Notes: generated by a model from the letters alone, not told the origin. A DNA stretch of 36,665 bases from Massilia glaciei (GCF_003011895.2 NZ_PXWF02000258.1:1-36665), one strand, 5' to 3'; positions 8,198-17,251 are shown, counted from the first letter of the stretch. Program-made: numbers and translations.

Positions 8198-8884
8198 TCA
8201 CTGCAAGCGCCCCGCGCGCATGGTCACGGTCCGGCCGCAGCGCGCCGCGATCGCGCGGTCGTGCGTGACCATGACCAGGGTCGAACCGCGTTCGCGGTTC
8301 AGGGCGAACATCAGGTCGATGACGGCGTCGCCGCTGGCCGCGTCGAGGCTGCCCGTCGGTTCGTCGGCCAGCAACAGCGGCGGCTCGGTCACGAAAGCGC
8401 GCGCCAGCGCCACGCGTTGCTGCTCGCCCCCGGACAGGAACTTGGGATAGTGCCGCAGCCGCGCCGAAAGGCCCACCCGCCCGAGCATTTTCTCGGCCTT
8501 TTCGCGCGCGCCGCGTTCGCCCCGCAATTCGAGCGGCAACATGACGTTTTCGACCGCGCTCAGGTGCGGCAACAACTGGAACGACTGGAACACGAAGCCG
8601 AGCTGGCGCTGGCGCAGCAAGGCCCTGCCGTCCTCGTCGAGCCCGAACAGGTCGGCCCCATGCAGGCTGACGCTGCCAAGGGTCGGCAGGTCGAGTCCGG
8701 CAAGAATGCCGAGCAAGGTCGATTTGCCCGAGCCCGAGGCGCCGACGATGGCCAGCGTTTCGCCGGCGCCCACGCTTAGTTCGACATTATCGAGAATGGT
8801 CAGTTCGCCAGAAGCGTCGGCCACGCGCTTGGAAAGGCCGCGCACCTCGATCGCCGTGCTGGCGGGAATGTTCATATCACTCAT
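8198..8884 (-). CDS. ybbA: ABC transporter ATPase, YbbA/LolD type
   Basis: The 228-residue ATPase has Walker A GASGSGKST (48-56), Q-loop FVFQSFQLLP (about 98-107), signature LSGGEQQRV (150-158), Walker B LLLADEPT (170-177) and H-loop VMVTHD near the C terminus. The compact size and the FQSFQLLPHLSAVENVMLP segment place it with MacB/LolD/YbbA ATPases, which power FtsX-type permeases. The ATG at 8884 is preceded by GGAA with good spacing. It lies about 30 bases downstream of the 828-residue permease gene, so the two form one unit. In enterobacteria ybbA-ybbP is divergent from tesA; no thioesterase is seen here. Confidence 0.9.
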   Translation of the reverse strand: MSDMNIPASTAIEVRGLSKRVADASGELTILDNVELSVGAGETLAIVGASGSGKSTLLGILAGLDLPTLGSVSLHGADLFGLDEDGRALLRQRQLGFVFQSFQLLPHLSAVENVMLPLELRGERGAREKAEKMLGRVGLSARLRHYPKFLSGGEQQRVALARAFVTEPPLLLADEPTGSLDAASGDAVIDLMFALNRERGSTLVMVTHDRAIAARCGRTVTMRAGRLQ

Positions 8885-8916
8885 GTTGATTCCAATCGAA
8901 AATTCAATTGATTCGG

Positions 8917-11403
8917 TTAATTGAAGCGCAGGCTGACCAGCGGCGGCCGGTTGAGCACCGCGCGCAGACCGGCCCAGCTGCCCAGCAGTGCGCACACCGC
9001 CCCGGCCAGCACGCCGGCCAGCCACAGCAGTGGCGACAATTGCCAGTCGAGCTTGAAGACGAAGCGCGCCAGCGCCCAGCCGGCCGCCGAGGCGCCGGCG
9101 GCGGCGAGCAGGCCGGCCAGGGCGCCGATCAGCGCGTACTCGATCCACTGCGCGCGCGCGAGCTGGCGGCGGCTGGCGCCGAGCGCGCGCAGCAGCGCGG
9201 CCTGCGCGATGCGCTCGTCCTGCGACGCGGCCAGGGTCACGTACAGCACCAGCATGCCGGAGGCGAGCGTGAACAGGAACAGGAACTCGATCGCGGCGCT
9301 GACCTGGTCAAGCACGCCCTGGAACAGCGCCACCATGGCGCCGGTGTCGAACACCACCAGATTCGGAAAGTCGCGCGAGAGCGCGTCGGCGAAGCCGCGC
9401 TCGGCGGCCGGCACATGCAGCGCCGTCACGTAGGTGGCGGGCAGCCCGTCGGCGGCGGCCGCGTTCAGGATCATCGAAAAATCGGCGCCGCGCGTTTTTT
9501 GTTCGATCTTGCGCAGGCTGGTGATGGCCGCGGTGACCTCGCGGCCGGCCACGTCGAGCGTGAGGCGGTCGCCCAGTTTGAGGTTGAAGACCTTGGCGAA
9601 GCCGCGCGAGACCGACACTTCGGGCTGCGTCGCCGCCGCCTTGAACCAGTGACCGGCGCTGATCGTGCTCGATGCGGGCAGCAGGGTGGCGCTGACGTCG
9701 ATCTCGCGCCTGAGCATCTCCTTGTCGCGCTTGTGCTCGAGCTTGGCCGGGTCGAACGGTGTGCCGTTGTTGGCGACCAGCCGCGCCAGGATTAGCGGGT
9801 GCAGCACCGGCTGGCCGTACGCCCGCATGCGGGCGGCCACGGCGTCGCGCTGCCCGGGCTGGATCTTGAACACGAGGTGGTTTGGCGCGTCCGCGGGCGC
9901 GGTGTTCTTCCAGGCGGCGAGCAGGTCGCCGCGCGCCATCGTCAGCAACAGCAATGCCATCAGGCCGAGCGCCAGCGCGACCACCTGGGTGACGGTGGCG
10001 CCGGGCCTGCGGCGCAGGTCGGCCAGCGCCAGCCGCCATGCGCCGTGCTCGAGCGCGCCGCGCGCATACTTGAGCGAGGCGACCGCGCCGAAGGCGACGG
10101 CGGCGAACAGGCCCAGTCCGAGCACAAAGGCGGCGGCCGTCATCAGGCCGAGCTTGACGTCGCCGGCCTGCCACAGCAGCACCCCGACGAACACGCCGAG
10201 CCCCATCGCGTAGGTGGCCAGCGTCAGCGCTTTGGGGGCGCTGTTTTCGCGGCGCAGCAGCAGGTTGTGGGGCACGTTGCGCAGCTGCAGAATCGGCGGC
10301 ATGCCGAAGCCGACCAGCAGCAGCATGCCGATGGCCAGTCCGCGCAGCGCCGGCGCAGCGCCCGGCGCGGCGAGCTCGCTCGTTATCAGCGTGCCGAGCC
10401 ACTCGATGAGCACAAAGTGACCGGCGAATCCGGCCAGCACGCCCAGCGCGCTGGCGGCCAGGCCGATGAGCGCAAACTCGATCAGGTACAGCAGCGTCAC
10501 GCGCGCCTGGGTCAGGCCGAGGCAGCGCAGCATGGCGCAGGCGTCGGCATGGCGCAGCATGAAGCGGCGCGCGGCCATGGCCACGGCCACGGCCGCGAGC
10601 ATGGTCGAGAGCAGGCCGACCAGCGACAGGAAGCTCGCCGCGCGGGCCAGCGTCTCGCCGGCGCTCGCGCTCTTGGTGGCGAGCGTTTCTACCTCCACGC
10701 CCGCGCGGCCGCCGAGCTGTGTTTTGAGCCACGCCCCGTATGCCGCGACGGCGCCAGTGTCGCCGGCCACCAGCAGGCGGTGGTCGGCATACGAGCCGCC
10801 CTGCACCAGCGCGCTGGCGGCCAGGTCGGCGCTGCCGATCATCACGCGCGGCGCATTCGCCATGAAGGCGGGCCCGCGGTCCGGCTCGGACGCGATGATG
10901 CGCGTGATCGTCACGCGTATGTCGCCAAGGCCGATCTGGTCGCCCGGGCGCAGGTTCAGTTCCGTGAGCAGGCGGGCGTCGACCCAGGCGGTGCCGGGCG
11001 CGGGAATGTCGCTGGTGGCGGCCGTCAGCGCGCCTTGCCGCAGGCGCAGGGTCCCGCGCAAGGGATAGCCGACGCCGACCGCCTTGAGCGCGACCAGCTT
11101 CGAGACGGCGTCGTCGCCCTCGCCGGCGATCGCCATGCTGGTCAATTCGACCAAGCCGGCGCTGCGCAGGCCGCGCCGCGCCGCTTCGTCGCGCCAGGCG
11201 GCGTCGGACGGCGCCACCGTGTTGACGACCAGGTCGGCCCCGAGCGACTGGTGGGCGTCGCGCCGCAGTCCCTCCCCCATGCGCTCGGTGAAAAAGTGGA
11301 CCGATGACAGCGAGGCGACGGCCAGCGCCAGCGCGGCGAGCAAAAAGCGCAGCTCGCCGGCGCGCCAGTCGCGCAGCGTCATCGTCAGTGATAGTTTGAA
11401 CAT
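8917..11403 (-). CDS. ybbP: FtsX-like ABC permease, YbbP type
   Basis: The 828-residue protein has the YbbP layout. A first membrane helix follows TLRDWRAGELRFLLAALALAV, then a large extracytoplasmic domain (about 40-250). A group of helices from about 255 to 460 follows, with LRCLGLTQARVTLLYLIEF. A second periplasmic domain (about 500-690) precedes three C-terminal FtsX helices with the paired ALLRALGASRRQLARAQWIEYALIGALAG motif. Such permeases act with a LolD-like ATPase in moving or releasing lipid-linked molecules or in mechanotransmission; the YbbP substrate is not firmly known. The ATG at 11403 gives the short cytoplasmic N terminus usual for the family; the upstream GGGGCGGG is only a modest ribosome binding site. 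Confidence 0.88.
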   Translation of the reverse strand: MFKLSLTMTLRDWRAGELRFLLAALALAVASLSSVHFFTERMGEGLRRDAHQSLGADLVVNTVAPSDAAWRDEAARRGLRSAGLVELTSMAIAGEGDDAVSKLVALKAVGVGYPLRGTLRLRQGALTAATSDIPAPGTAWVDARLLTELNLRPGDQIGLGDIRVTITRIIASEPDRGPAFMANAPRVMIGSADLAASALVQGGSYADHRLLVAGDTGAVAAYGAWLKTQLGGRAGVEVETLATKSASAGETLARAASFLSLVGLLSTMLAAVAVAMAARRFMLRHADACAMLRCLGLTQARVTLLYLIEFALIGLAASALGVLAGFAGHFVLIEWLGTLITSELAAPGAAPALRGLAIGMLLLVGFGMPPILQLRNVPHNLLLRRENSAPKALTLATYAMGLGVFVGVLLWQAGDVKLGLMTAAAFVLGLGLFAAVAFGAVASLKYARGALEHGAWRLALADLRRRPGATVTQVVALALGLMALLLLTMARGDLLAAWKNTAPADAPNHLVFKIQPGQRDAVAARMRAYGQPVLHPLILARLVANNGTPFDPAKLEHKRDKEMLRREIDVSATLLPASSTISAGHWFKAAATQPEVSVSRGFAKVFNLKLGDRLTLDVAGREVTAAITSLRKIEQKTRGADFSMILNAAAADGLPATYVTALHVPAAERGFADALSRDFPNLVVFDTGAMVALFQGVLDQVSAAIEFLFLFTLASGMLVLYVTLAASQDERIAQAALLRALGASRRQLARAQWIEYALIGALAGLLAAAGASAAGWALARFVFKLDWQLSPLLWLAGVLAGAVCALLGSWAGLRAVLNRPPLVSLRFN

Positions 11404-11690
11404 GGCCCGCCCCGCTAAACAGAAGATAGGGTGCAGGATGGCGCAGCCGCGCGGGCGGCGCCCGGGGATTGCGATGAATCGACGGTATGGCCGACGGGTG
11501 GCGGATTGGCTGTGGCACGGAGTGACGGAATGGCCGCGCCGGGAGTGGTGCGGCTACGCCAAGTGAAATTCGCAAACCACCACATCGTCCCCGCATCGGC
11601 GAGGACGACGGGGGAGTATATTTTTTGGGGAATCGGTTTCACGCTGCTTCTACCCCCTATGGAGGCGAAATCAGCGCACGACAAAAGCGA
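11404..11690. other. Intergenic region with an imperfect palindrome
   Basis: It separates the start of the permease gene from the 3' end of the DUF3224 gene, both on the minus strand. A hairpin TCGTCCCCG / CGAGGACGA lies at 11585-11608 (one mismatch), a divergent relative of the REP-like elements elsewhere in the window. The permease promoter should lie on its left side. No coding signal was found. Confidence 0.5.
11585..11608. repeat. Imperfect REP-like palindrome
   Basis: TCGTCCCCG (11585-11593) pairs with CGAGGACGA (11600-11608) around a 6-base loop, one mismatch. The sequence CGTCCCCGC...GGCGAGGACG resembles the GTCATCCCCGCGAAGGCGGGGAC element at 31359-31381. Confidence 0.45.
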
Positions 11691-12086
11691 TCACTCGAGC
11701 GTGTAATCGAGCGTATAGCAGTGGGTTCGGTCAACCAGATCGAGTTTGAGCTGGCCGACGATGCCCGCCAGTTCGCCCGTGCCGGAGCCCGGCACGACGT
11801 TGATGGTCAGCTCGTTCACACCGCCGTGCATGGTGCCGGCGTGCTGCAAGGCGAAACTGCCTTTGCGCCCGCCAAGAACGCCCGTCACATGCTCGATCGC
11901 CACGTAGGCGGCCGAGCCGGCGGACGGATTGCCCGCAGAAAGCATCTCACCCTGGCCACGGGCTTCGAGGTCGCCGAGGTAGCGCTTGTCGATCAACATG
12001 CGTCCCACCGAGAGTCGGTCCACGCCCTCGCCGGCCGGCGGAGGCTGCAGCGTGATCGAGAAACTCCCTTTGGCCATGTACGTCAT
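11691..12086 (-). CDS. DUF3224 domain protein
   Basis: The 131-residue protein matches DUF3224 over its whole length: KGSFSITLQPPP at the N terminus, GRMLIDKRYLGDLEARGQGEMLSA, then AYVAIEHVTGVLGGRKGSFALQHAGTM, and finally VVPGSGTGELAGIVGQLKL. Members resemble allene-oxide-cyclase-like small beta barrels, and their role in bacteria is not established. The ATG at 12086 is chosen because GGAG lies six bases upstream; an ATG four codons earlier (12098) has no such site. It appears to be transcribed alone: a strong terminator lies upstream at 12191-12219 and an intergenic gap of nearly 290 bases downstream. Confidence 0.85.
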   Translation of the reverse strand: MTYMAKGSFSITLQPPPAGEGVDRLSVGRMLIDKRYLGDLEARGQGEMLSAGNPSAGSAAYVAIEHVTGVLGGRKGSFALQHAGTMHGGVNELTINVVPGSGTGELAGIVGQLKLDLVDRTHCYTLDYTLE

Positions 12087-12190
12087 GAAGCGCTCCATTA
12101 AAGTGGCGATGTTGACTTTTGGAATGATACATGGACATTCAGAAAGGTGGACGATTTGACGCAGCCGTGCGGCAAATAGGATTGACGAGC

Positions 12191-12219
12191 AAAAAAATGG
12201 CCCGCGTCAAGCGGGCCAT
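12191..12219 (-). terminator. Rho-independent terminator of the indolepyruvate oxidoreductase gene
   Basis: On the minus strand a perfect 9-bp stem ATGGCCCGC / GCGGGCCAT with a TTGAC loop runs directly into seven T residues. It begins 7 bases after the stop codon at 12226, the textbook arrangement. Confidence 0.9.
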
Positions 12220-12225
12220 CTCGTC

Positions 12226-15200
12226 TTACGCGGCGCGCGAACCGCTGCCGCTTGGTGCCGCCGGCTTGCCGAAGGCGGCCAGCAAAGCCGCCTCCTTCTG
12301 CTTGGCCGCCTTGAAGTGGCGCTCCTTGACGTGGCCATAACCGCGGATGTCCTCCGGGATGCTGGCAATCGCCACCAATTGCGCCAGGTTGTCCGCATTA
12401 AGCTTCGGCAGCAGGGCGCCGACCGTGTCGCGGTACTGGCCGATCAGCGCGCGCTCCATCTTGCGCTCGGCGGTGTAACCGAAGATGTCGAGCGCACCGC
12501 CGCGCAGGCCCTTGAACTTGGCCAGCACGCCGAACGCCTTCATCATCCACGGGCCGAATTCCTGCTTGATCAGGTGGCCATTGGCGTCGGTCTTGGCCAG
12601 CAGCGGCGGCGCGAGGTGGAAATTGAGCTTGACGTCGCCTTCGAACATGTTCGCGATTTTCTCCTTGAACGCGCCGTTGGTGTACAGGCGGGCGACTTCA
12701 TACTCGTCCTTGTAAGCCATCAGCTTGTAGAAGTAGCGCGCGACCGCCTCGGTCAGGCGGGTGCCCGAGCCAAGCTTGGCTTCTTCGGCGCGGACCTGGT
12801 CGACGAAGGCCTTGTACTGCCCCGCGTATGCCCCGTCCTGGTAGGCGGTCAGCAGTTCGACGCGCTTGTTGATCAAGTCGTCGACGCTTTGCGTGCGCTT
12901 GAATTCGATCACCTTCGACGGCGTCGTCATCTTGACCAGCGACGGCAGGTCGTGCGCGGCGGTGCGGCCCCAGGTGAACGCGGCCTTGTTGAAGCCGACC
13001 GCGACGCCATTGAGTTCGATCGCTTTAAGAATCGACGCCTCGGTCAACGGCACCTGGCCTTTTTGCCACGCGTACCCGAGCATGAACATATTGGTCGCGA
13101 TCGAGTCGCCCATGAGGGCGGTGGCGATCTGGCCGGCGTCGACAAAGTCGACCTTTTGCTGGCCGCAGGCCTTGACGATTTCGGCCTTCGACGAGGCGCC
13201 CGGGAACTGCCAGTCGGGGTTCTTGACGAACGCCGCGGTCGACGAGCCGGTCGAGTTGATGGCCGCGTAGGTGCGGCCCTCGCCCATGCGCGAGAGCGCG
13301 TCGCGGCTGGCCGTGACGATCAGGTCGCAGCCGATCACGAGGTCGGCGCTGCCGGTGCCCACGCGGGTCGAGTGCAGGTCCGACTGCTTGTCGGCCAGGC
13401 GCACGTGCGACATCACCGGGCCGCCCTTTTGGGCCAGTCCGCTCATGTCGAGCACGATCGCGCCCTTGCCTTCGACGTGAGCGGCCATCGCCAAAATCTG
13501 GCCGACGGTCACGACGCCGGTGCCGCCGATGCCGGTGATCAGGATGCCGTAAGGCTGCGCGGTGCCCAGCAGGGCAGGGGTCGGCAGCACAGGCGGCGCG
13601 GCGTCGCCGGTGGCGGCCTTTTTGGGCTTTTTAAGGGCGCCGCCTTCGACCGTCACAAAGCTCGGGCAAAAACCGGTCACGCACGAAAAGTCCTTGTTGC
13701 ACGAGGACTGGTTGATCTGGCGCTTGCGGCCGAGGTCGGTCTCGAGCGGCTCGACCGACAGGCAGTTCGACTGCACCGAGCAGTCGCCGCAGCCTTCGCA
13801 CACGGCCTCGTTGATGACGGCGCGCTTGGCCGGGTCCGGGTACTCGTTGCGCTTCCTGCGGCGGCGCTTCTCGGAGGCGCAGGTCTGGTCGTAGATCATG
13901 GCCGACACGCCCGGCTTGTCGCGCAGTTCGCGCTGCACGTCCATCAGTTCCGCGCGGTGGCGCACGGTCACGCCGGGCGCCCAGTTGTAGTCGTCCGGGT
14001 ATTTTTCGGGTTCGTCGGTGACGACGATGATCGGGCCCACGCCCTCGGCCGCAATCTGGCGGCTGATCATGCCCGGGTCGAGCGGGCCGTCGAACTCCTG
14101 GCCGCCGGTCATGGCGACGGCGTCATTGAACAAAATCTTGTAGGTGATGTTGACCTTGGCCGACACCGCCGCGCGGATCGCCAGCAGCCCCGAATGGAAG
14201 TAGGTGCCGTCGCCGAGGTTGGTGAAGACGTGCTTCTCGTTGGTGAACGGCGCCTGGCCGACCCAGGTGACGCCCTCGGCGCCCATGTGGGTGAAGGTCG
14301 AGGTTTCGCGGTCCATCCACAGCACCATGTAATGGCAGCCGATGCCGGCCAGCGCGCGCGAGCCCTCTGGCACTTTGGTCGAGCTGTTGTGCGGGCAGCC
14401 CGAGCAGAAGTACGGGGTGCGGTCGGTGTCGGGGTTCGGTTTGCTGCTCACGTTCTTGAGCACCAGCTCCTTGGCCTCGAGGAAGGCGATGCGCTCCTTG
14501 ACGCGCTGCTCGACCGGGTGGCCGGCGCAGTAGTGCGAGATGCGGCTGGCGATGGCGCGCGCGATGAGCGCCGGATTGAGCTCGTAGGTGGCCGGCAGCA
14601 GCCAGTCGCCGTGGCCGGTGCCGCCGTGGTTGCTCCACTCGCCGGTGTCGTCGAATTTGCCGACCACGCGCGGACGCTCGCTGTCGGGAAGGTTGTACAG
14701 GGTCTCCTTGAGCGCGTATTCGAGGATCTGGCGCTTCTCTTCGACCACCAGGATCTCGTCGAGGCCCTTGGCGAATTCGTGCACGCCGTCGGCCTCGAGC
14801 GGCCAGGTCATGCCGATTTTGTAGAGGCGGATGCCGATGTCGGCCGCGGCCTGCTCGTCGATGCCGAGGTCGGCCATCGCCTGGCGCGTGTCGAGGTAGG
14901 ATTTGCCGGCGGTGATGATGCCGATGCGCGCCTTGGGGCTGTCCCAGATGATCTTATTGAGCTTGTTGGCGCGCGCATAGGCCAGCGCGGCGTACCACTT
15001 GAAGCTGTTCATCCGCACTTCCATGTCGAGCACGGCGTCGGGCCAGCGGATATTGAGGCCGCCCTCCGGCATGGCGAAGTCGCCCGGCGCGGGCAGCGCG
15101 ATCTGCACGCGCTCCGGGTCGAAGTCGACCACGGCGCCCGACTCGATGATGTCGGTGACGCACTTCATCGACACCCACAGGCCGGTGTAGCGGCTCATGG

Positions 15201-15798
15201 CCCAGGCGTGCAGGCCGTAGTCGATGTACTCCTGGACCGAGGCCGGGTACAGCACCGGGATGCCGCAGGCGTTGAGGATGTGGTCGCTCTGGTGCGCGGT
15301 GGACGAGGACTTGGCCGCGTGGTCGTCGCCGGCCAGCACCAGCACGCCGCCGTGCTTGGCGCTGCCCGCGTTGTTGCCGTGCTTGAAGACGTCGCCGCAA
15401 CGGTCCACGCCCGGGCCTTTGCCGTACCACATGGCGAACACGCCGTCGTAGTTGGCGTCCTTGAACAGATTGGTCTGCTGCGTGCCCCAGACGGCGGTCG
15501 CGGCCAGGTCTTCGTTCACGCCGGGATGGAATTTGACGTGGTGGGCGTCGAGGAATTTCTTGGCCTTGACGGCCGTCATGTCGACGCTGGTCACGGGCGA
15601 GCCGCGGTAGCCGGTGATGTAGCCGGCGGTGTTGAGGCCGGCGGCGAGGTCGCGCTCGCGCTGCATCATCGGCAGGCGGATCAGGGCCTGGGTGCCGGTC
15701 ATGAAGGCGCGGCCGCGCTCGAGCGTCCATTTGTCGTCGAGCGAAATGGCGTGCGACGGCTGGGGCTCGAGCTGCGAACGGTCTAGGGGTGCATTCAT
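12226..15798 (-). CDS. Indolepyruvate (aryl-pyruvate) ferredoxin oxidoreductase, single-chain
   Basis: This 1190-residue protein fuses what are separate IorA and IorB chains in archaea. The N-terminal pyruvate-oxidoreductase domain spans about 30-440 (ITGYRGSPVTSVD, KGPGVDRCGD). A thiamine-diphosphate domain follows, with FCSGCPHN (464-471) and the GDG motif LGDGTYFHSG (528-537). A cysteine-rich region (667-711; CEGCGDCSVQSNC, then three more Cys) should bind Fe-S clusters. The gamma domain starts at GIGGTGVVTVGQ (756-767). The enzyme oxidatively decarboxylates aryl pyruvates from Trp, Phe or Tyr transamination to aryl-acetyl-CoA. The ATG at 15798 has GGAGAG five bases upstream. hppD lies upstream on the same strand, so both act on aryl pyruvates. 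A second Cys-rich part (Cys700-711) lacks the spacing of a standard ferredoxin pair. Confidence 0.92.
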   Translation of the reverse strand: MNAPLDRSQLEPQPSHAISLDDKWTLERGRAFMTGTQALIRLPMMQRERDLAAGLNTAGYITGYRGSPVTSVDMTAVKAKKFLDAHHVKFHPGVNEDLAATAVWGTQQTNLFKDANYDGVFAMWYGKGPGVDRCGDVFKHGNNAGSAKHGGVLVLAGDDHAAKSSSTAHQSDHILNACGIPVLYPASVQEYIDYGLHAWAMSRYTGLWVSMKCVTDIIESGAVVDFDPERVQIALPAPGDFAMPEGGLNIRWPDAVLDMEVRMNSFKWYAALAYARANKLNKIIWDSPKARIGIITAGKSYLDTRQAMADLGIDEQAAADIGIRLYKIGMTWPLEADGVHEFAKGLDEILVVEEKRQILEYALKETLYNLPDSERPRVVGKFDDTGEWSNHGGTGHGDWLLPATYELNPALIARAIASRISHYCAGHPVEQRVKERIAFLEAKELVLKNVSSKPNPDTDRTPYFCSGCPHNSSTKVPEGSRALAGIGCHYMVLWMDRETSTFTHMGAEGVTWVGQAPFTNEKHVFTNLGDGTYFHSGLLAIRAAVSAKVNITYKILFNDAVAMTGGQEFDGPLDPGMISRQIAAEGVGPIIVVTDEPEKYPDDYNWAPGVTVRHRAELMDVQRELRDKPGVSAMIYDQTCASEKRRRRKRNEYPDPAKRAVINEAVCEGCGDCSVQSNCLSVEPLETDLGRKRQINQSSCNKDFSCVTGFCPSFVTVEGGALKKPKKAATGDAAPPVLPTPALLGTAQPYGILITGIGGTGVVTVGQILAMAAHVEGKGAIVLDMSGLAQKGGPVMSHVRLADKQSDLHSTRVGTGSADLVIGCDLIVTASRDALSRMGEGRTYAAINSTGSSTAAFVKNPDWQFPGASSKAEIVKACGQQKVDFVDAGQIATALMGDSIATNMFMLGYAWQKGQVPLTEASILKAIELNGVAVGFNKAAFTWGRTAAHDLPSLVKMTTPSKVIEFKRTQSVDDLINKRVELLTAYQDGAYAGQYKAFVDQVRAEEAKLGSGTRLTEAVARYFYKLMAYKDEYEVARLYTNGAFKEKIANMFEGDVKLNFHLAPPLLAKTDANGHLIKQEFGPWMMKAFGVLAKFKGLRGGALDIFGYTAERKMERALIGQYRDTVGALLPKLNADNLAQLVAIASIPEDIRGYGHVKERHFKAAKQKEAALLAAFGKPAAPSGSGSRAA

Positions 15799-15869
15799 TG
15801 GGACTCTCCGTGTATCTGGTCTGATCTGGTGCGGTGCGTGGCGGCGGCGGTGGCGGCCTGTTACGCATG

Positions 15870-15902
15870 CGGACGGAGGGGCCTCGTGGGCCCGTCCGTC
15901 CG
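15870..15902. terminator. Strong two-part hairpin between hppD and the oxidoreductase gene
   Basis: CGGACGGA (15870-15877) pairs with TCCGTCCG (15895-15902). Inside, GGGCC and GGCCC form a second stem with a tetraloop-sized gap. It sits about 120 bases beyond the hppD stop and 70 bases before the oxidoreductase start on the minus strand. No T-tract follows, so it may be an attenuating or mRNA-stabilising structure rather than a full terminator. Confidence 0.45.
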
Positions 15903-16020
15903 GAAATGGGGGGGCGGGATCACCCGCGCTTCATGACGCCTAGGGTAGCACGGGTAGGCAGGCGATTCGCATCGCACAGCGATGTGCTTGCGCACGCTCC
16001 CGCCCTACCGCGACACGGTC

Positions 16021-17151
16021 TCAGGCGGCGCTTTTCCCTGCCGGGTCTTCGAGCACGCCGCGCTTGATCTGGTCGAGTTCGATCGATTCGAACAGCGCGC
16101 GGAAGTTGCCCTCGCCAAAGCCCTGGTCGCCCTTGCGCTGGATGACCTCGAAGAAGATCGGACCGATCACGGTCTGCGTAAAGATCTGCAGCAGCAGTTC
16201 GCGCTCGGTCTCGTTGCTGTGGCCGTCGACGAGGATGCGCAGGCGGCGCAGTTCGTCGAGGTTCTCGCCGTGGTTCGGCAGGCGCCGGTTGATCAGCTCG
16301 TAGTAGGTCTCGATCGTGTCCTGGAACACGATGCCGCTGTCGCGCATGTCCTCGACCGACTGGTAGATGTTGTCGGTGCCGAGCGCGATGTGCTGGATGC
16401 CCTCGCCGTGGTAGGCGTCGAGGTATTCGGCGATCTGCGACTTGTCGTCGGAGGACTCGTTGATCGGGATGCGGATCTTGCCGCATGGCGAAGTCATCGC
16501 CTTCGACTTGAGGCCCGTCAGCTTGCCTTCGATGTCGAAGTAGCGCACCTCGCGGAAGTTGAACAGGCTCTCGTAGAACTCGGCCCATTCCTTCATGCGG
16601 CCGCGGTGCACATTGTGGGTCAGGTGGTCGATGTAGGTCAGGCCCAGGCCGACCGGGTTCGAGACCGCGCCGGGGATGGCGACGAAGTCGACGTCGTAGA
16701 TGCTGATGTCGCCGATCGAGCCGGGCACCGCGCCGTTGGCGACGTTTTTGCCGGTCCAGCGGTCGACGAAGTAGATGAGCGAATCGCCCACGCCCTTGAT
16801 GGCGGGGATGTTGAGCTCCATCGGGCCGTTCTTGTTGTCGAAGCCCCAGGCGCCCAGTTCAAGCGCGCGGCGGTAGGCGAAGGCGGCGTCGTCGACGCGG
16901 ATCGCGATCGCGCACACCGACTGGCCGTGCTGGCGCGCGAAGCGCTGCGCGAACGAGTCCTGCTCGGCGTTGATGATGAAGTTGATGTCGCCCTGGCGGT
17001 ACAGCGTGACGTCCTTGTGGCGGTGGCGCGCGATGGCGGTGAAGCCCATCTGCTCGAACAGCGCGCCGAGCGCTTTCGGGTCCGGCGCCGCGTACTCGAC
17101 GAACTCGAAGCCGTCGGTTTTCATCGGGTTGTCCCAGGGCTGAAATTGCAT
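16021..17151 (-). CDS. hppD: 4-hydroxyphenylpyruvate dioxygenase
   Basis: The 376-residue product is a two-domain vicinal-oxygen-chelate protein that converts 4-hydroxyphenylpyruvate to homogentisate in tyrosine breakdown. The iron ligands are visible: His in YIDHLTHNVHRG, His in GEGIQHIALGTDN, and Glu in IGPIFFEVIQRKGDQGFGEGNF. The last string also holds the C-terminal gate helix sequence. The ATG at 17151 is chosen because GAGGAG lies six bases upstream; an ATG two codons earlier overlaps that site and an ATG-less extension to 17331 runs into the divergent promoter region. A divergent Lrp/AsnC regulator lies 193 bases away. No homogentisate dioxygenase or fumarylacetoacetase gene is in the window. 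Confidence 0.96.
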   Translation of the reverse strand: MQFQPWDNPMKTDGFEFVEYAAPDPKALGALFEQMGFTAIARHRHKDVTLYRQGDINFIINAEQDSFAQRFARQHGQSVCAIAIRVDDAAFAYRRALELGAWGFDNKNGPMELNIPAIKGVGDSLIYFVDRWTGKNVANGAVPGSIGDISIYDVDFVAIPGAVSNPVGLGLTYIDHLTHNVHRGRMKEWAEFYESLFNFREVRYFDIEGKLTGLKSKAMTSPCGKIRIPINESSDDKSQIAEYLDAYHGEGIQHIALGTDNIYQSVEDMRDSGIVFQDTIETYYELINRRLPNHGENLDELRRLRILVDGHSNETERELLLQIFTQTVIGPIFFEVIQRKGDQGFGEGNFRALFESIELDQIKRGVLEDPAGKSAA

Positions 17152-17178
17152 GTCCATCTCCTCATTTTTGTATCGCAC

Positions 17179-17251
17179 AGTATAGTCCCAGAGGCCGGGC
17201 ATATAATTCCAATGAATCCCCCTCGGAGCGCAATTTGGGCAATAATATTGC
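17179..17251. promoter_or_regulatory. Divergent hppD / Lrp-type control region with palindromic candidate operator
   Basis: The 193-base gap between hppD and the regulator is AT-rich for this genome. GCAATAATATTGC (17239-17251) is a perfect 13-base palindrome, the kind of AT-centred site Lrp/AsnC proteins bind. On the minus strand TATACT (17179-17184) is a possible hppD -10. On the plus strand TATAAT (17202-17207) is a possible -10 for the regulator, which would put the palindrome about 25 bases into its leader and about 55 bases upstream of the hppD -10. Neither -10 has a good -35. Confidence 0.5.

Noticed and set aside
12316-15786. A 1156-codon open frame on the plus strand opposite the indolepyruvate oxidoreductase gene
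   Set aside because: Its product is Arg/His/Val-rich with no domain, as expected for the antisense frame of a GC-rich gene; the minus-strand product has all motifs of a known enzyme. The same reasoning removes the other long antisense frames, such as 4868-6646 and 9799-11307.
17239-17251. Transposon end or attachment site at the AT palindrome
   Set aside because: No transposase or integrase gene and no direct repeats nearby; an operator explains its position between divergent genes better.
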